Shown here: positions 7,106 to 15,723 of the stretch, piece by piece
How positions within the stretch are numbered: position 1 is the stretch's first letter
How the letters are laid out: every line of letters starts with the position of its first letter
DNA from: Ramlibacter agri
GTDB taxonomy: Bacteria > Pseudomonadota > Gammaproteobacteria > Burkholderiales > Burkholderiaceae_C
Direction of reading: 5' to 3'
Assembly: GCF_012927085.1 (NCBI RefSeq)
Contig: NZ_JABBFX010000001.1
Location: 1,426,001 to 1,490,000 of the forward strand
Length of the DNA: 64,000 nt
Translations under genes and position numbers: made by a program
Notes under the pieces: model-generated
Database searches by the model: none
What the model saw: the letters and a program-made list of their open reading frames with translations, nothing else
What the model was told of the DNA's origin: nothing

Positions 7106-8401
7106 GTGCGAAAGTTTTTGGCTGCTCTGGCACTAGCTTGCGTCCTGCCGCATTGTCTCGCTGACGATTCAAGCTGTACCGCCAAGAACGATAACAACGA
7201 CGAACGCTGCTCCATCAGCTGCAGTACAGATGAGGCAGCGGTGTGCAGCGACGCTACAGGTAGTGCCAGTCCAACGTGCAACTGCGTTCCCGCGAACCGG
7301 TCGCGCGCGAATCGAACCGCCGTCAAGCGCTTCTACTTCCTCGACCCAACAAAAGGTAGCGGAAAAAGTGGCAGCACCATCTCGAGGCCTCCAGCATCAG
7401 CAGCACTCTTCATGGCGGACGTTGAAAACCATCCAGAAGAGATGGCTCAAGTAACTAACGTCACTGAGTCGATTAACGCAAAGTTGGCTGCACAGGGTGA
7501 CTTTCACTTGCGCGACGCATGCCACGAAGAAGACGCTGGTCGAGTATGCGAGTCGTCGTCAAAAACCGAGCGGCTCCCCTTTGAATGTCCGGTGCTGCCG
7601 GCCGTAGGCAACGCCGCGAACGAAAAGCAAGCGGTTCTTCCGATCTGCGGACCGCCACCCCGCCCCTACTGCCACAACATTAAGAAAACCGTTTGCAGTC
7701 CGGTTATGGGGAAACTGACGGTTTCCGGTCCGTTCACGGTAATTGCTGGACCTACAGCAACAATCGACCCTCCCAACTGGGAAGCGCTTCCCTTGAAGAT
7801 GCTGGGTCTCAGGCTGACGTTTACGAACTGCACGCCGAAGGATCAATTGACAACCTTCCGCCACACTGAGAACGTCCAACAGGGAGCACAGGTTACCAAA
7901 TCAAAGACGCTTCAGACTTCAATAAAAATCGATCAATCAATAGGGTTCGACTTCTTCGGCGACGCGAAGACGACCATTAGCTTTAGTAGATCGACATCGA
8001 TCACGGACTCGTCCACTGAAAACTATCGAACCGAGCATGCCCTTGAGGTTACCCAGCCGGTCACTGCGGCCGCCAACGGACTCACTACGGCAACTCACTA
8101 TTGGATCCAACGAGACGTTCCCATCAAGTTCAAGGGCACCGTCAAATTGGACGCTCCTCTGGCTTCAAACATGGCGGGAGTCAACCGCATTTCACAAGTG
8201 CTGAAGCCGGAGGATTTGGTTTTTGATTTTGCCGGCATCGTACGAGATTCGACTTTCGAGGATACGACAGTCGCTATGCACTATCGCTCGATGACGAAAG
8301 CAGAGTGCAATGCCTCTCCAGGTCTGAGGGTGTCCTCTGAACCGTACGCTAAAGCCTGCGACAAAGGGGCGTGTCGAAACATTGCTGCTGAGGTGAGGTA
8401 G
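7106..8401 (+). CDS. Secreted Cys-rich protein with an aerolysin/ETX-MTX2-like beta region
   Basis: 431 residues from the GTG at 7106. This start is chosen because it gives a clean signal peptide, VRKFLAALALACVLPHCLA, with cleavage before DDSSC. The N-terminal ~60 mature residues are Cys-rich (SCTAKND, RCSISCSTD, CNC). Residues ~240-350 alternate polar and hydrophobic with heavy Ser/Thr: NVQQGAQVTKSKTLQTS, GFDFFGDAKTTISFSRS, ITDSSTENYRTEH, then PIKFKGTVKLDAP. This pattern is typical of ETX/MTX2 or aerolysin-like pore-forming toxins, where the Ser/Thr-rich pair is the membrane hairpin. Family assignment is by eye. The next gene starts right at its stop codon. Aerolysin itself is a type II secretion substrate, and a T2SS-like operon lies 3.4 kb away. 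Confidence 0.45.
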   Translation: MRKFLAALALACVLPHCLADDSSCTAKNDNNDERCSISCSTDEAAVCSDATGSASPTCNCVPANRSRANRTAVKRFYFLDPTKGSGKSGSTISRPPASAALFMADVENHPEEMAQVTNVTESINAKLAAQGDFHLRDACHEEDAGRVCESSSKTERLPFECPVLPAVGNAANEKQAVLPICGPPPRPYCHNIKKTVCSPVMGKLTVSGPFTVIAGPTATIDPPNWEALPLKMLGLRLTFTNCTPKDQLTTFRHTENVQQGAQVTKSKTLQTSIKIDQSIGFDFFGDAKTTISFSRSTSITDSSTENYRTEHALEVTQPVTAAANGLTTATHYWIQRDVPIKFKGTVKLDAPLASNMAGVNRISQVLKPEDLVFDFAGIVRDSTFEDTTVAMHYRSMTKAECNASPGLRVSSEPYAKACDKGACRNIAAEVR

Positions 8402-8659
8402 ATGCGCCACTACATCAATCTTGAGTCTGGGAACGTTGTCGAAGTGGAAATCAAGCCTGCTGCAGGCGGAGACGGCATAATAGTTTCGAAGAAGTTCGTG
8501 CCTAAAGATACTACTGCGCAAGTGATGCGCTCGGTAACTTGCACCTGCAGGGACTCGGATGGACGAGCGTATAGCGTGACCGAGGATTGCCCAAGTGACA
8601 ATAATATGTGCGACTGCAGTGACCCGCAGGATCCGCGTGTTGAGTGCGGAGACTCATGA
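8402..8659 (+). CDS. Small Cys-rich hypothetical protein, coupled to the preceding secreted protein
   Basis: 85 residues starting at the base after the upstream TAG, so translation is coupled. Cysteines are clustered (SVTCTCRDSDG, EDCPSD, MCDCSDP, VECGDS), echoing the Cys-rich N-terminus of the upstream protein. No signal peptide is evident. It could be a partner, chaperone or immunity factor of the putative toxin. I do not recognise a family. Confidence 0.5.
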   Translation: MRHYINLESGNVVEVEIKPAAGGDGIIVSKKFVPKDTTAQVMRSVTCTCRDSDGRAYSVTEDCPSDNNMCDCSDPQDPRVECGDS

Positions 8660-8867
8660 TTGTGCCGCTCTACCGCTGCGCCTACCTTGTGAGCACGGCC
8701 GGTTTCCCTCCTGATGGCTTGCCGGTTGCATGTCCCCGACGCCTACTCAGTAGCGCAGGGGGCCATGCCTGCCTGAGTCGAGATCGACTGCAGTGCAACG
8801 CGTAGACTCGAGAGCCTTGGGCGAAGCGTAAACGCGCGGCGATCCCGTCTTGACGACGGCAGCAGCA

Positions 8868-9317
8868 TCAGCCCGCCGCCGCAGCCACCTGCCAGCGCTG
8901 CGGCAGTAGTTCGTCGATGCGATTGGCTGGTTGTGTGGGCAGCCGCTCCCGGACGTCGCGCAGATACGCGAAGGGTCGTGTCCGTTCACTCGGGCCGAGA
9001 GCACAAGGCGCATGATCGCGGCGGCGCGCTGCCCCCGCGAAGCGATCCGGCGAACAGCCAGTCGGAACGTCCGATCGCAATCGGGCGGATCTGGTTCTCC
9101 ACCCAATTGTTGTCGGCGGGCAGGTCGCCGTCGTCGGTGTAGCGCATTAACGCCTGCCATTGGCCCAGGGTGTAGTCGATCGCCTTGGCGGTGGCCGAGC
9201 CCTCGGGCACCTTCTGGCGTTGTCCGGTCAGCCATCGGTGCATGGCTTCGGCCACCGGTCGCGAGCGTTCCTGTAGTATTCGTTTTCGCTCGCCTGGATC
9301 CAGTGATCTTGCCCCCG
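8868..9317 (-). pseudogene. IS66 transposase TnpC, C-terminal piece (with frameshift)
   Basis: Shows ILQERSRPVAEAMHRWL, DYTLGQWQALMRYTDDG, DLPADNNWVENQIRPIAIG and SDWLFAGSLRGG, the conserved IS66 catalytic C-terminus. It then shifts frame to AYLRDVRERLPTQPANRIDELLPQRW. It continues the piece at 10,672-11,188 across the inserted IS3. Confidence 0.8.
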
Positions 9318-9333
9318 TATTCCCGGACACGTT

Positions 9334-10260
9334 CTAGTCGCAACTTAGCGCCGGTTCCTCTTGCCTGACTTGGCGCGCCTGGGCGGCTTGTAGCCGCCTG
9401 AACTCCCTGGGGGATCGCATTTTCAACGACGAATGCGGATGCACCTCATTGAAGTGCTCGAAGGCCGCCGGCAACTGCGCCATCACTGTGGGCGCGTCGG
9501 TCAGGTCCATGCGGCTGACGTAGTCGCGCTTGAACGTGTTGACGAAGCTCTCGGCCATGCCGTTGCTCTGCGGGCTGCAAACGGGCGTGTTGATCGGCCT
9601 GAGCCCGAGCTGGCGGGCCACGCTGCGCGTATCGGCGGCGATGTACGCGCCGCCGTTGTCGCTCAGGAACTCCAACTCGTGGTCGGCGGGAATGGCTTCG
9701 ACGGCTCCGAAGCGCCGCTCCACTGCTTCGATCAGCATCTCGCGCACCGGCTCGCCAGGCAGGCCCTTGCCCTCCCAAGCGCGCCAGGCCATCACCTCGC
9801 GGTCGCAGCAGTCCTTGGCGAACGTGGCCGTCACGGTCTCGCCGGAATCGCACTTGATCTCGAAACCGTCGGAGCACCAGCGCAGGTCGCTGCGGTCCAC
9901 CGCGACCACGCCGTCATGCGGCCGGCTCGATTGGCGCCGGCGTGGCGCCTTGGGCAGCAACAGGCCTGCTTGCGCCATGACCCGGTAGACGCGCTTCGGA
10001 TTGACCCGCGCCGCGCCCTCCTGGGCGCGCTGGCGATTCACCAGGGCGCAGGCGCGTCGATAGCCGTAGCTGGGCAGATCCGCGACCTGCTCACGGATTT
10101 CAGCAACCAAGTGGGCGTCCGTCTCCGGCGTGCGGCCGGTTCGGCCATCGCGCCAGTCCTCGGCGCGGCGGTGCAGTTCGTGGATGTGTGAGCGCGCCAA
10201 CCCCAGCACCCGGCAGACCGTCTTCACAGGTCTTCCCGGGCAACAAGGGTGAGCGCGCAA
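9334..10260 (-). CDS. IS3-family transposase OrfB (DDE integrase)
   Basis: Catalytic part of an IS3 transposase. The helical HTH_21-like region ([29 protein letters not shown]) precedes an rve domain. Its DDE residues appear in [28 protein letters not shown] and [17 protein letters not shown] complete C-terminus ([19 protein letters not shown]) is present. It is probably made mainly as an OrfAB fusion by -1 frameshifting. Confidence 0.9.
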   Translation of the reverse strand: MRAHPCCPGRPVKTVCRVLGLARSHIHELHRRAEDWRDGRTGRTPETDAHLVAEIREQVADLPSYGYRRACALVNRQRAQEGAARVNPKRVYRVMAQAGLLLPKAPRRRQSSRPHDGVVAVDRSDLRWCSDGFEIKCDSGETVTATFAKDCCDREVMAWRAWEGKGLPGEPVREMLIEAVERRFGAVEAIPADHELEFLSDNGGAYIAADTRSVARQLGLRPINTPVCSPQSNGMAESFVNTFKRDYVSRMDLTDAPTVMAQLPAAFEHFNEVHPHSSLKMRSPREFRRLQAAQARQVRQEEPALSCD

Positions 10261-10615
10261 TCCACTTTTTTTCAGCCGCGTACCCCACGGCTTCCTTCAG
10301 GATTTCGTTCTCCAGGGTCTTCTTGCCCAGCACCCGCTGCAGCTTGGCGATCTCCGCGCGTGCGGCCGCCAACTCGGAGGCCGGGACCACGGCCTCGCCG
10401 GCGGACACCGCGGTCAGGGCACCTTGCCGCTCCAGCTTCCTCCACTGGAACAGAAGGCTGGCGGCCACGCCCTCCTGGCGCGCCACCAGCGACACGCTCA
10501 TGCCGGGTTCGTACGTACGCCGCACCAGCGCTTCCTTCTCCGCGGGGGACCAGCGCCTGCGGCGCTGGTCTTTCAAAATCACCTCTACAGAGTCCGTATT
10601 CCTAGTCGTACTCAC
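10100..10615 (-). CDS. IS3-family transposase OrfA (HTH) with frameshift region
   Basis: Starts [13 protein letters not shown], then [21 protein letters not shown], an HTH ([21 protein letters not shown]) and a leucine-zipper-like helix ([20 protein letters not shown]). The A7G heptamer at about 10,265-10,272 (minus strand) is the expected slippery site. The frame after it is out-of-frame read-through over OrfB, so the functional OrfA is about 115 residues. Confidence 0.85.
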   Translation of the reverse strand: MSTTRNTDSVEVILKDQRRRRWSPAEKEALVRRTYEPGMSVSLVARQEGVAASLLFQWRKLERQGALTAVSAGEAVVPASELAAARAEIAKLQRVLGKKTLENEILKEAVGYAAEKKWIARSPLLPGKTCEDGLPGAGVGALTHPRTAPPRRGLARWPNRPHAGDGRPLGC

Positions 10616-10671
10616 AGTCCTACTCCTATCTCGAACGATAAGCGATAGACCGTGTCCGGGGAATCAGGGGG

Positions 10672-11188
10672 CTATCTCACCAGCTGGTGGACCTCACGCT
10701 CGATCTCGTACAGCTGCAGGAAGAACTTCAACGCCTGCTCGCCCACGGTACTCTGGTGATTGACCCACAGCTCGTGGAACTTGCGCGGGGCGCCAGGCAA
10801 CCGGCCTCGGTCAAGCCCATTTCGAAGCAAGACTTGTAGCCGTTGAAGTCGTCGCACACCAGCTTGCCGTGCCAGCCGTCTTCGCCAGGCAAACCCGAGG
10901 AAGTCGCGCGCGTGCTGGCCGCCGCGGCTGTCGGCGAAGTCGAACACCACCGCCCGCGTCGGGTTGTACGTCGTGGTGCAGTAGCTCCACAGGTACGCGC
11001 GATGGGTCTTGCGGTTGCCCGGCTTGAGCATCGCCACCGGCGTCTCGTCCGCATGCACCACGCCGTGGCGCAGCAGCTCGGTGCGCAGCGCCTGCACCAG
11101 TGGCTGCAGTTGCACGCCGCACTGGCCCGCCCACTGCGCCAGGGGCGAGCGTGGCAGCTCCATGCCGGCCCGGGAAAAGATGCCTTGC
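10672..11188 (-). pseudogene. IS66 transposase TnpC, central piece
   Basis: Begins mid-protein with QGIFSRAGMELPRSPLAQW, followed by LRTELLRHGVVHADETPV and NRKTHRAYLWSYCTTTYNP, the core IS66 DDE region. It changes frame near 10,890 and breaks at the IS3 insertion after YEIEREVHQL. The upstream half is gone, replaced by IS5 sequence. Confidence 0.8.
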
Positions 11189-11189
11189 C

Positions 11190-11759
11190 CTTCTTGGCTT
11201 GGTGCATCTCCGGATCGCGCTCGCCTTCAGCGTTCTTTGTGGAACTGGGCGCGGCAATGATCCTGGCGTCCACGATGCTGCCGCGCTTGAGTAGCAACCC
11301 TTTGCGCGCGACCAGCGCGTTGACAGCCCTGAAGATGTCGTCGGCCAGGTCGTTGGCCTCCAGCAGGTGCCGGAAGTTCAGGATCGTCGTCTCTTCCAGA
11401 ATCAGTTCGTTCAGGCTCAGGTGGGCGAACCCGCGAAGCGAGGCGATCTCGTAGAGGGCCTCTTCCATCGCCGGGTCGCTCAGAGCAAACCAGTTCTGCC
11501 TCAGGTGCACCCGCAGCATCGACTCCAGCGTGTATGGCGTGCGACCGGGGCCGGCCACGGGGTAATGCGGCTCAATGATGATCTTGAGCAGCACCTTCCA
11601 CGGCACCACCTGCTCCATCTCCTCGAGGAACACCTCGCGCCGCGTCTTCCTGCGCTTGCCGGCGTACTCCACGTCCGAAAACTGATCTGGCTCATCGCGC
11701 AGGTTCTTTTGCGTCATTCAACGCGCCGCGGCATGATCGGTGGACCCTTCAGACTTTCC
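11190..11759 (-). pseudogene. IS5-family transposase N-terminal remnant with left end
   Basis: Starts at 11,717 and shows the IS5-group N-terminus: KTRREVFLEEMEQVVPW, PHYPVAGPGRTPYTLESML, LSDPAMEEALYEI, ETTILNFRHLLEANDL and DARIIAAPSSTKNAEGERD. It stops at MHQAKKG where IS66 begins. The outer repeat (minus strand GGGAAAGTCTGAAGGG) ends at 11,759 and is followed by CTAG, a YTAR target. The complementary C-terminal half is at 6145-6638 in the opposite orientation. Confidence 0.75.
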
Positions 11760-12239
11760 CTAGCTTGGCAGATCGAGCCGAAAGATCCAGTCCGAGTAGC
11801 TTTTTGCGCGAGCGAAACCCTCGTAAGGCCGCGAGAATCCACCGCTCTTGATCGGGGATTGTTCGGACGTGCTGCTGACGCCCAGAATTTGGCCGTTCGC
11901 CATCAAGAGCCGCCAGTCTGCGCGGCCGGTCATCGGATCCAGATAGAGCCGACGCAGATGCTGGATCGGCACCGGAAACCGCTGATCTGCGAGCAGCTCG
12001 TCGAGCGACCTGGGAAGTGCGCGCGCGCCCCCAGGTGGAATTGAGTTGTAGTAGGAGAGAAGGGCCTTGCGAAACTGGTCACCCACGAAGAGCAACTGTT
12101 CTTCCTTCTCGCGTCGCGCCTGTGTACCTTGAGATACGAACAGGCTGCTGGCTGCGAGTGAACTCACCAGGATAAATAGCAGGACGGCCAGCAGCATGGC
12201 TCCTGTCTGCGTTCGCCGGCGTGAGATGTGGCTTCGCAC
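11760..12239 (-). CDS. Pseudopilin-like protein, last gene of the T2SS/MSHA-like operon
   Basis: 159 residues from a GTG that overlaps the previous stop by one base. The N-terminal segment TGAMLLAVLLFILVSSLAAS is a pilin-like hydrophobic helix preceded by basic residues, but it lacks the classic FTLxE. It continues QARREKEEQLLFVGDQFRKALLSYYNSIP and LPRSLDELLADQRFP, typical of minor pseudopilin-like proteins in these clusters. Its TAG stop is part of the CTAG hit by the IS5 element, so the IS sits exactly at the end of the operon. I cannot tell whether the native C-terminus was slightly longer. Confidence 0.7.
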   Translation of the reverse strand: MRSHISRRRTQTGAMLLAVLLFILVSSLAASSLFVSQGTQARREKEEQLLFVGDQFRKALLSYYNSIPPGGARALPRSLDELLADQRFPVPIQHLRRLYLDPMTGRADWRLLMANGQILGVSSTSEQSPIKSGGFSRPYEGFARAKSYSDWIFRLDLPS

Positions 12240-12721
12240 TACCAGTCGCCCAGTTGCGACCCGTCCAGCGCGCTGCCGCCGGCCTTGGACGACACGTCGA
12301 AAACGTCGTTTCCGCGTGAGAAATCCCCTGGCGGGGAGCCGTAAGCACGCAGGTTCCAGGTTTCGGACGCCGGCACTGTGCGATCCGGGAAGAACGGGTC
12401 TCGAGGAATCCTCCGCAGAAAGACAACCGGTGTGACGCTGATCCCGAAGGCTGTGGAGCGAGGAACTCCGTTGACGAGCGACTCGAGACTGGAAGGGTAG
12501 CCTGAATCCCCCGTCTTCTTCTCGATGAGGCCTGCGTCGGCGGCTGCCTTGTACTGGTCGATCGCCTGACGGAGCGTGCGAAGGGAGAGTCGCAGTTCGG
12601 ACTCCTTGGCACGCGCTTCGACGAGCGCGGCGTAGGGCAGGACGACGGTTGCCGCAATGCCGACAAGCGCGAGCGTCACCAGCATCTCGACGAGCGTGAA
12701 GGCGGCACTTGCGCGCTTCAT
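12239..12721 (-). CDS. Type II secretion-like pseudopilin (GspG/GspH-type)
   Basis: 160 residues. Prepilin leader MKRASA with the cleavage/methylation motif AFTLVEMLVTLALVG, then a polar domain containing RLSLRTLRQAIDQYKAAAD and FLRRIPRDPFF. The -R-IP-DPF- element is frequent in GspG-like pseudopilins. It is processed by prepilin peptidase, which is not encoded in this window. It overlaps both neighbours by 1-4 nt. Confidence 0.85.
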   Translation of the reverse strand: MKRASAAFTLVEMLVTLALVGIAATVVLPYAALVEARAKESELRLSLRTLRQAIDQYKAAADAGLIEKKTGDSGYPSSLESLVNGVPRSTAFGISVTPVVFLRRIPRDPFFPDRTVPASETWNLRAYGSPPGDFSRGNDVFDVSSKAGGSALDGSQLGDW

Positions 12722-13110
12722 TGAGCAGGCTCCTGCGCCACGGGGGTGGATGCAGCGGCCTGCGCAGGAATCGCGATGTCGAAGACGCCAGTTTCGCCGG
12801 TGGGGGAGGCGATCAGCGTCCAGCTCACCGAGCCTGATACGGGGTCGATGGGAACGCGCCGGAGGTACTGCCGCTGTACCAACTCGCTCAGATCGGTCGG
12901 GTAACGGCCTTGGTCGCCCTTGAACTTGTCGATCGCATCGCGCAAGACCTCCATGTTCTGCTCGCGCGCCTTCTCCCGCGCCCTGTCGGTGCTGCCCAGG
13001 TAGCGGGGCAGGGCGATCGTCAGCAGCATCGCGAGGAGGGCGAACACAACCATCAATTCGACGAGTGTGAAGCCCTGAGCAGACGAGCCGCTACGCCTGG
13101 CACGTCGCAT
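12718..13110 (-). CDS. Type II secretion-like pseudopilin (GspG-type)
   Basis: 130 residues from the ATG at 13,110, four bases after the secretin stop. It begins MRRARRSGSSAQGFTLVELM, a standard prepilin peptidase site, followed by REQNMEVLRDAIDKFKGDQGRYP and YLRRVPIDPVSG. The same frame extends upstream without a stop but overlaps the secretin gene and lacks pilin features. Confidence 0.85.
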   Translation of the reverse strand: MRRARRSGSSAQGFTLVELMVVFALLAMLLTIALPRYLGSTDRAREKAREQNMEVLRDAIDKFKGDQGRYPTDLSELVQRQYLRRVPIDPVSGSVSWTLIASPTGETGVFDIAIPAQAAASTPVAQEPAQ

Positions 13111-13114
13111 AGGG

Positions 13115-15160
13115 CTACTTGCTCGGTGCCGGGCGAACATACATTGCGGGCGGCGTCGGAAGGGCCTGCGCTGGCGGCGGGATGACCTGGACTGGTAGCG
13201 GCGCGGTGGCACCAATTGCATCGCTTGGTGCTGCTGCCGCGGGTTGTGTGAAGGCCGCAGCGGTCGTTCCTGTCGTGCCCGCTGCTCCTGGCGCCCCTGC
13301 AATGATGCCCGCTCCGCCCCCACGAATGATCGTCAAGGGTTCGGCAAGAATTGGCCGTTCGCGGGGGACGTTGTATGTACCGCTGAAGATGTTACTGACG
13401 TCCGCGGAACGCGCGGCCAGGTTCCGCACGATGTGGGGTGTGATCGCCAGCACGATTTCGCTTTGAGAACTAGTCCCTGCGTTGTTGCCGAAGATGCGCC
13501 CGATCACTGGCAGATGGCCCAGGCCGGGAATCTTGGATGCCACATTGCGGTCATCGTCGGTGATCAGGCCGCCCAGGATCTGCGTCTCGCCGTCGCGCAG
13601 CCGCAGATTCGTGTTGGCATTGCGCGTACCGATCTGGTACGACCGCCCACCATTGGAGTCTGTGAACTCCGCGGCGATGTTGCTCACCTCCAGGGCGATC
13701 TTGATGCCGACTTCGTCGTTGGAGTACACCTGGGGTTCGAACTCCAGCTTCAGGCCGACGTCCTGGTAGGTGACGCTGCCGGTCACGACCGAAGCGCCCG
13801 TGGCAATCGGTGTCACCGTGTTGGTGATCGTGGGCACACGGTCCCCGATCAGGATCTTTGCCTTCTCCTTGTTGCGGGCGCGGATCCGCGGGCTGGCCAG
13901 GATCTTCGTGTCAGAATCCTGCAGCTTGAGGTTGATGGTGGCCGAGAGCGGCGTCACTAGAAGGTCGTCCTTTCGCATCGCGCTCAGTTGGCCCCAGGTC
14001 AGGGCTGACCCACCGGGCGTGGTGATCGTGACGCTGTTCGGAGGGACGATCCCGATATTGCTGTCCCGCGCGAAGCTCACCTCCAGGATCTGGACCTCCA
14101 GCATGATTTCCGGATCGGCAACGTCGTGCGCCGCGATCAGGCGCTCGGCGAGGCGAAGCTTCTCTGGCGTGTCCCGCAGCACTAGGATGCCGGTCCGCTC
14201 GTCCGCGGAGATCTCCTTGACCTTCAACATTGTCTTGAGCATGCCCGAGAGGTATTTGATGTCGGCATTGGTGATCTGGAACGAGCGGATGGACAGATCT
14301 TCGTACTCCCCCTTCTTCGCTTCGGTGGCTGGATAGATCATGAGCGTGTTCGCGTTCACGACGCGGCGCTCCAGTTGGTTCTGCAGCAGCAGAAAGTCGA
14401 TCGCATCCGCCAAGGCAATGTCCTTGACAAAGATCGAAACCTGAGCCGTGGGCTTGACATCGCGGTCTAGCAGGATATTCACGCCCACCGAGCGCGACAG
14501 CGCCTCAAGCACCGTGCGCAGTGGGGCATTGTTGAATTGCAGGGTGACGGGCTTCTGCAGGATGGCACGGGCTGCTCGCGCCTTCGCGGCCTCGGCGTCC
14601 GCCTGCGCCTGGGCATCGATCACGGCCTCCTTGAGCCGCATGGCTCGCCGGTTGTTGGGATTGACTTCCAGGACCACAAGGGCGCGCTCCCGCGCAAGAT
14701 CCAACCGGCCTTCGGACAGGTAGTTCTCGCCCTCAACCAGCTGCCTTTCCGAGCGCAAGTCCTGTGGCAAGGCGACCAGTGCCGCCCGGGCGCGCGCATT
14801 GCCGGCGTCCATCTTGAGGGCTTGCTGATAGAGGGCCTGTGCGTCGGCCAGCTTGCCTTCTGCACGCGCTGCATCGGCCTGGAGCACGAGCTTACGAACC
14901 TGATCTTCCCGGCGATCCAGGTAGTCCATCCTGTAGCCGGCGTCCGTCGAGTCCTTCGCCGCGATGCCAAACGATTCGATCGCACCGGTCGTGTCGCCCG
15001 ACATAAGTTGAGCGTGGCCCTTCATGTTCTGGTACGTCGAACACCCGCCGACCGCCGCGGCGCAGAGAACATATGTCAGACTTCTGGAGAGCCGGAACTT
15101 GCCGGTGGGCGGGCGCACGAGGCTGGCAGGAATGTGGGAACGCAAAGACATGGACTTCAA
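13115..15160 (-). CDS. Secretin (GspD/PilQ/MshL-like) outer-membrane channel with N-terminal TPR region
   Basis: 681 residues. A lipoprotein-type leader (VLCAAAVGGCSTYQN) places Cys at about residue 40. TPR-like helices follow at ~45-190 (AQALYQQALKMDAGNARAR, RALVVLEVNPNNRRAM), then an N-domain (PLRTVLEALSRSVGVNILLDRDV). The secretin core spans ~350-600 (ILASPRIRARNKEKAKILIGDRVP, VGLKLEFEPQVY, DGETQILGGLITDDDR, PGLGHLPVIGRIFGN). The Ala/Pro-rich tail is low complexity. The lipoprotein plus TPR plus secretin layout resembles MshL-type secretins rather than classical GspD. It forms the outer-membrane gate of the machine encoded by the surrounding genes. Confidence 0.93.
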   Translation of the reverse strand: MKSMSLRSHIPASLVRPPTGKFRLSRSLTYVLCAAAVGGCSTYQNMKGHAQLMSGDTTGAIESFGIAAKDSTDAGYRMDYLDRREDQVRKLVLQADAARAEGKLADAQALYQQALKMDAGNARARAALVALPQDLRSERQLVEGENYLSEGRLDLARERALVVLEVNPNNRRAMRLKEAVIDAQAQADAEAAKARAARAILQKPVTLQFNNAPLRTVLEALSRSVGVNILLDRDVKPTAQVSIFVKDIALADAIDFLLLQNQLERRVVNANTLMIYPATEAKKGEYEDLSIRSFQITNADIKYLSGMLKTMLKVKEISADERTGILVLRDTPEKLRLAERLIAAHDVADPEIMLEVQILEVSFARDSNIGIVPPNSVTITTPGGSALTWGQLSAMRKDDLLVTPLSATINLKLQDSDTKILASPRIRARNKEKAKILIGDRVPTITNTVTPIATGASVVTGSVTYQDVGLKLEFEPQVYSNDEVGIKIALEVSNIAAEFTDSNGGRSYQIGTRNANTNLRLRDGETQILGGLITDDDRNVASKIPGLGHLPVIGRIFGNNAGTSSQSEIVLAITPHIVRNLAARSADVSNIFSGTYNVPRERPILAEPLTIIRGGGAGIIAGAPGAAGTTGTTAAAFTQPAAAAPSDAIGATAPLPVQVIPPPAQALPTPPAMYVRPAPSK

Positions 15161-15723
15161 GGCTGGAACCGCAGCAACTGCTTCTGCATGGCTGGCAGAT
15201 AGGTGAGCTCTACCTGTTGCGGCGTGATGGCGTCGATGCGATAGGTGTTGGCGAGGGTCTCCCCCACTTTGACGACCAGAAGTTGGTCGTGCTGCGTGAG
15301 GAAGGCGACCGGCACGCCACCGGCGACGTCAGGACTGGTGACGGAGCCGATGGCCTGGTACGGCATCGGCGGAATGGCGGGAGCCGCCGGAGCGGCGGGG
15401 GGCGCAACGGAAGCTGCCGGCTTGGGTGCTGACGGAGGCGCGACGCTGGCGGTTGCCGTTCCGCTCTTCGTCGAGGCTATGGTGCCCAGTGGCAGAAAGG
15501 GATCCACCTGCACGTCAGCCGAACCTGGCCAGGCGCGCTGCGGCTCAATATCCGCCGCAATGGCAGGGGCCGGCGCGGCAGTCCGCGTTGATACCGCCAA
15601 CTGGCGAGACCGCGCGGGAGCGGCGGCGCGTTCACTGTCTTCCGCAGAACGGGTGATCACCAGCCATAGGAGGATTGCAGCGACGCCAAGCAGCAGGCTG
15701 ATGCGCATCGGGGGCATGCTCAT
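15157..15723 (-). CDS. PilP/GspC-like inner-membrane coupling protein
   Basis: 188 residues. N-terminal signal anchor (RISLLLGVAAILLWLVIT), a long Ala/Pro-rich linker (residues ~30-125), and a small C-terminal HR-type beta domain (YQAIGSVTSPDVAGGVPVAFL, LLVVKVGETLANTYRIDAI, VELTYLPAMQKQLLRF) as in PilP or GspC. It probably links the inner-membrane assembly to the secretin encoded immediately downstream. Overlaps both neighbours by 4 nt. Confidence 0.75.
   Translation of the reverse strand: MSMPPMRISLLLGVAAILLWLVITRSAEDSERAAAPARSRQLAVSTRTAAPAPAIAADIEPQRAWPGSADVQVDPFLPLGTIASTKSGTATASVAPPSAPKPAASVAPPAAPAAPAIPPMPYQAIGSVTSPDVAGGVPVAFLTQHDQLLVVKVGETLANTYRIDAITPQQVELTYLPAMQKQLLRFQP

Larger units (their letters stand above)
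9318..10666 (-). mobile_element. IS3-family insertion sequence (apparently complete, ~1.35 kb)
   Basis: Bounded by imperfect inverted repeats: TATTCCCGGACACGTTCTA at 9318 and, on the other strand at 10,666, TGATTCCCCGGACACGGTCT. It encodes overlapping orfA and orfB with a slippery A7G between them. It is inserted inside the IS66 tnpC gene. I could not identify an unambiguous target duplication. Confidence 0.8.
8828..11188 (-). mobile_element. IS66-family fragment, interrupted by an IS3 element
   Basis: Contains the C-terminal ~half of tnpC in two pieces (10,672-11,188 and 8868-9317) and an end resembling IS66 termini at 8828 (GTAAACGCG...). tnpA, tnpB and the 5' half of tnpC are missing. At 11,188 the fragment abuts an IS5 transposase fragment. 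It is not autonomous. Confidence 0.75.
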
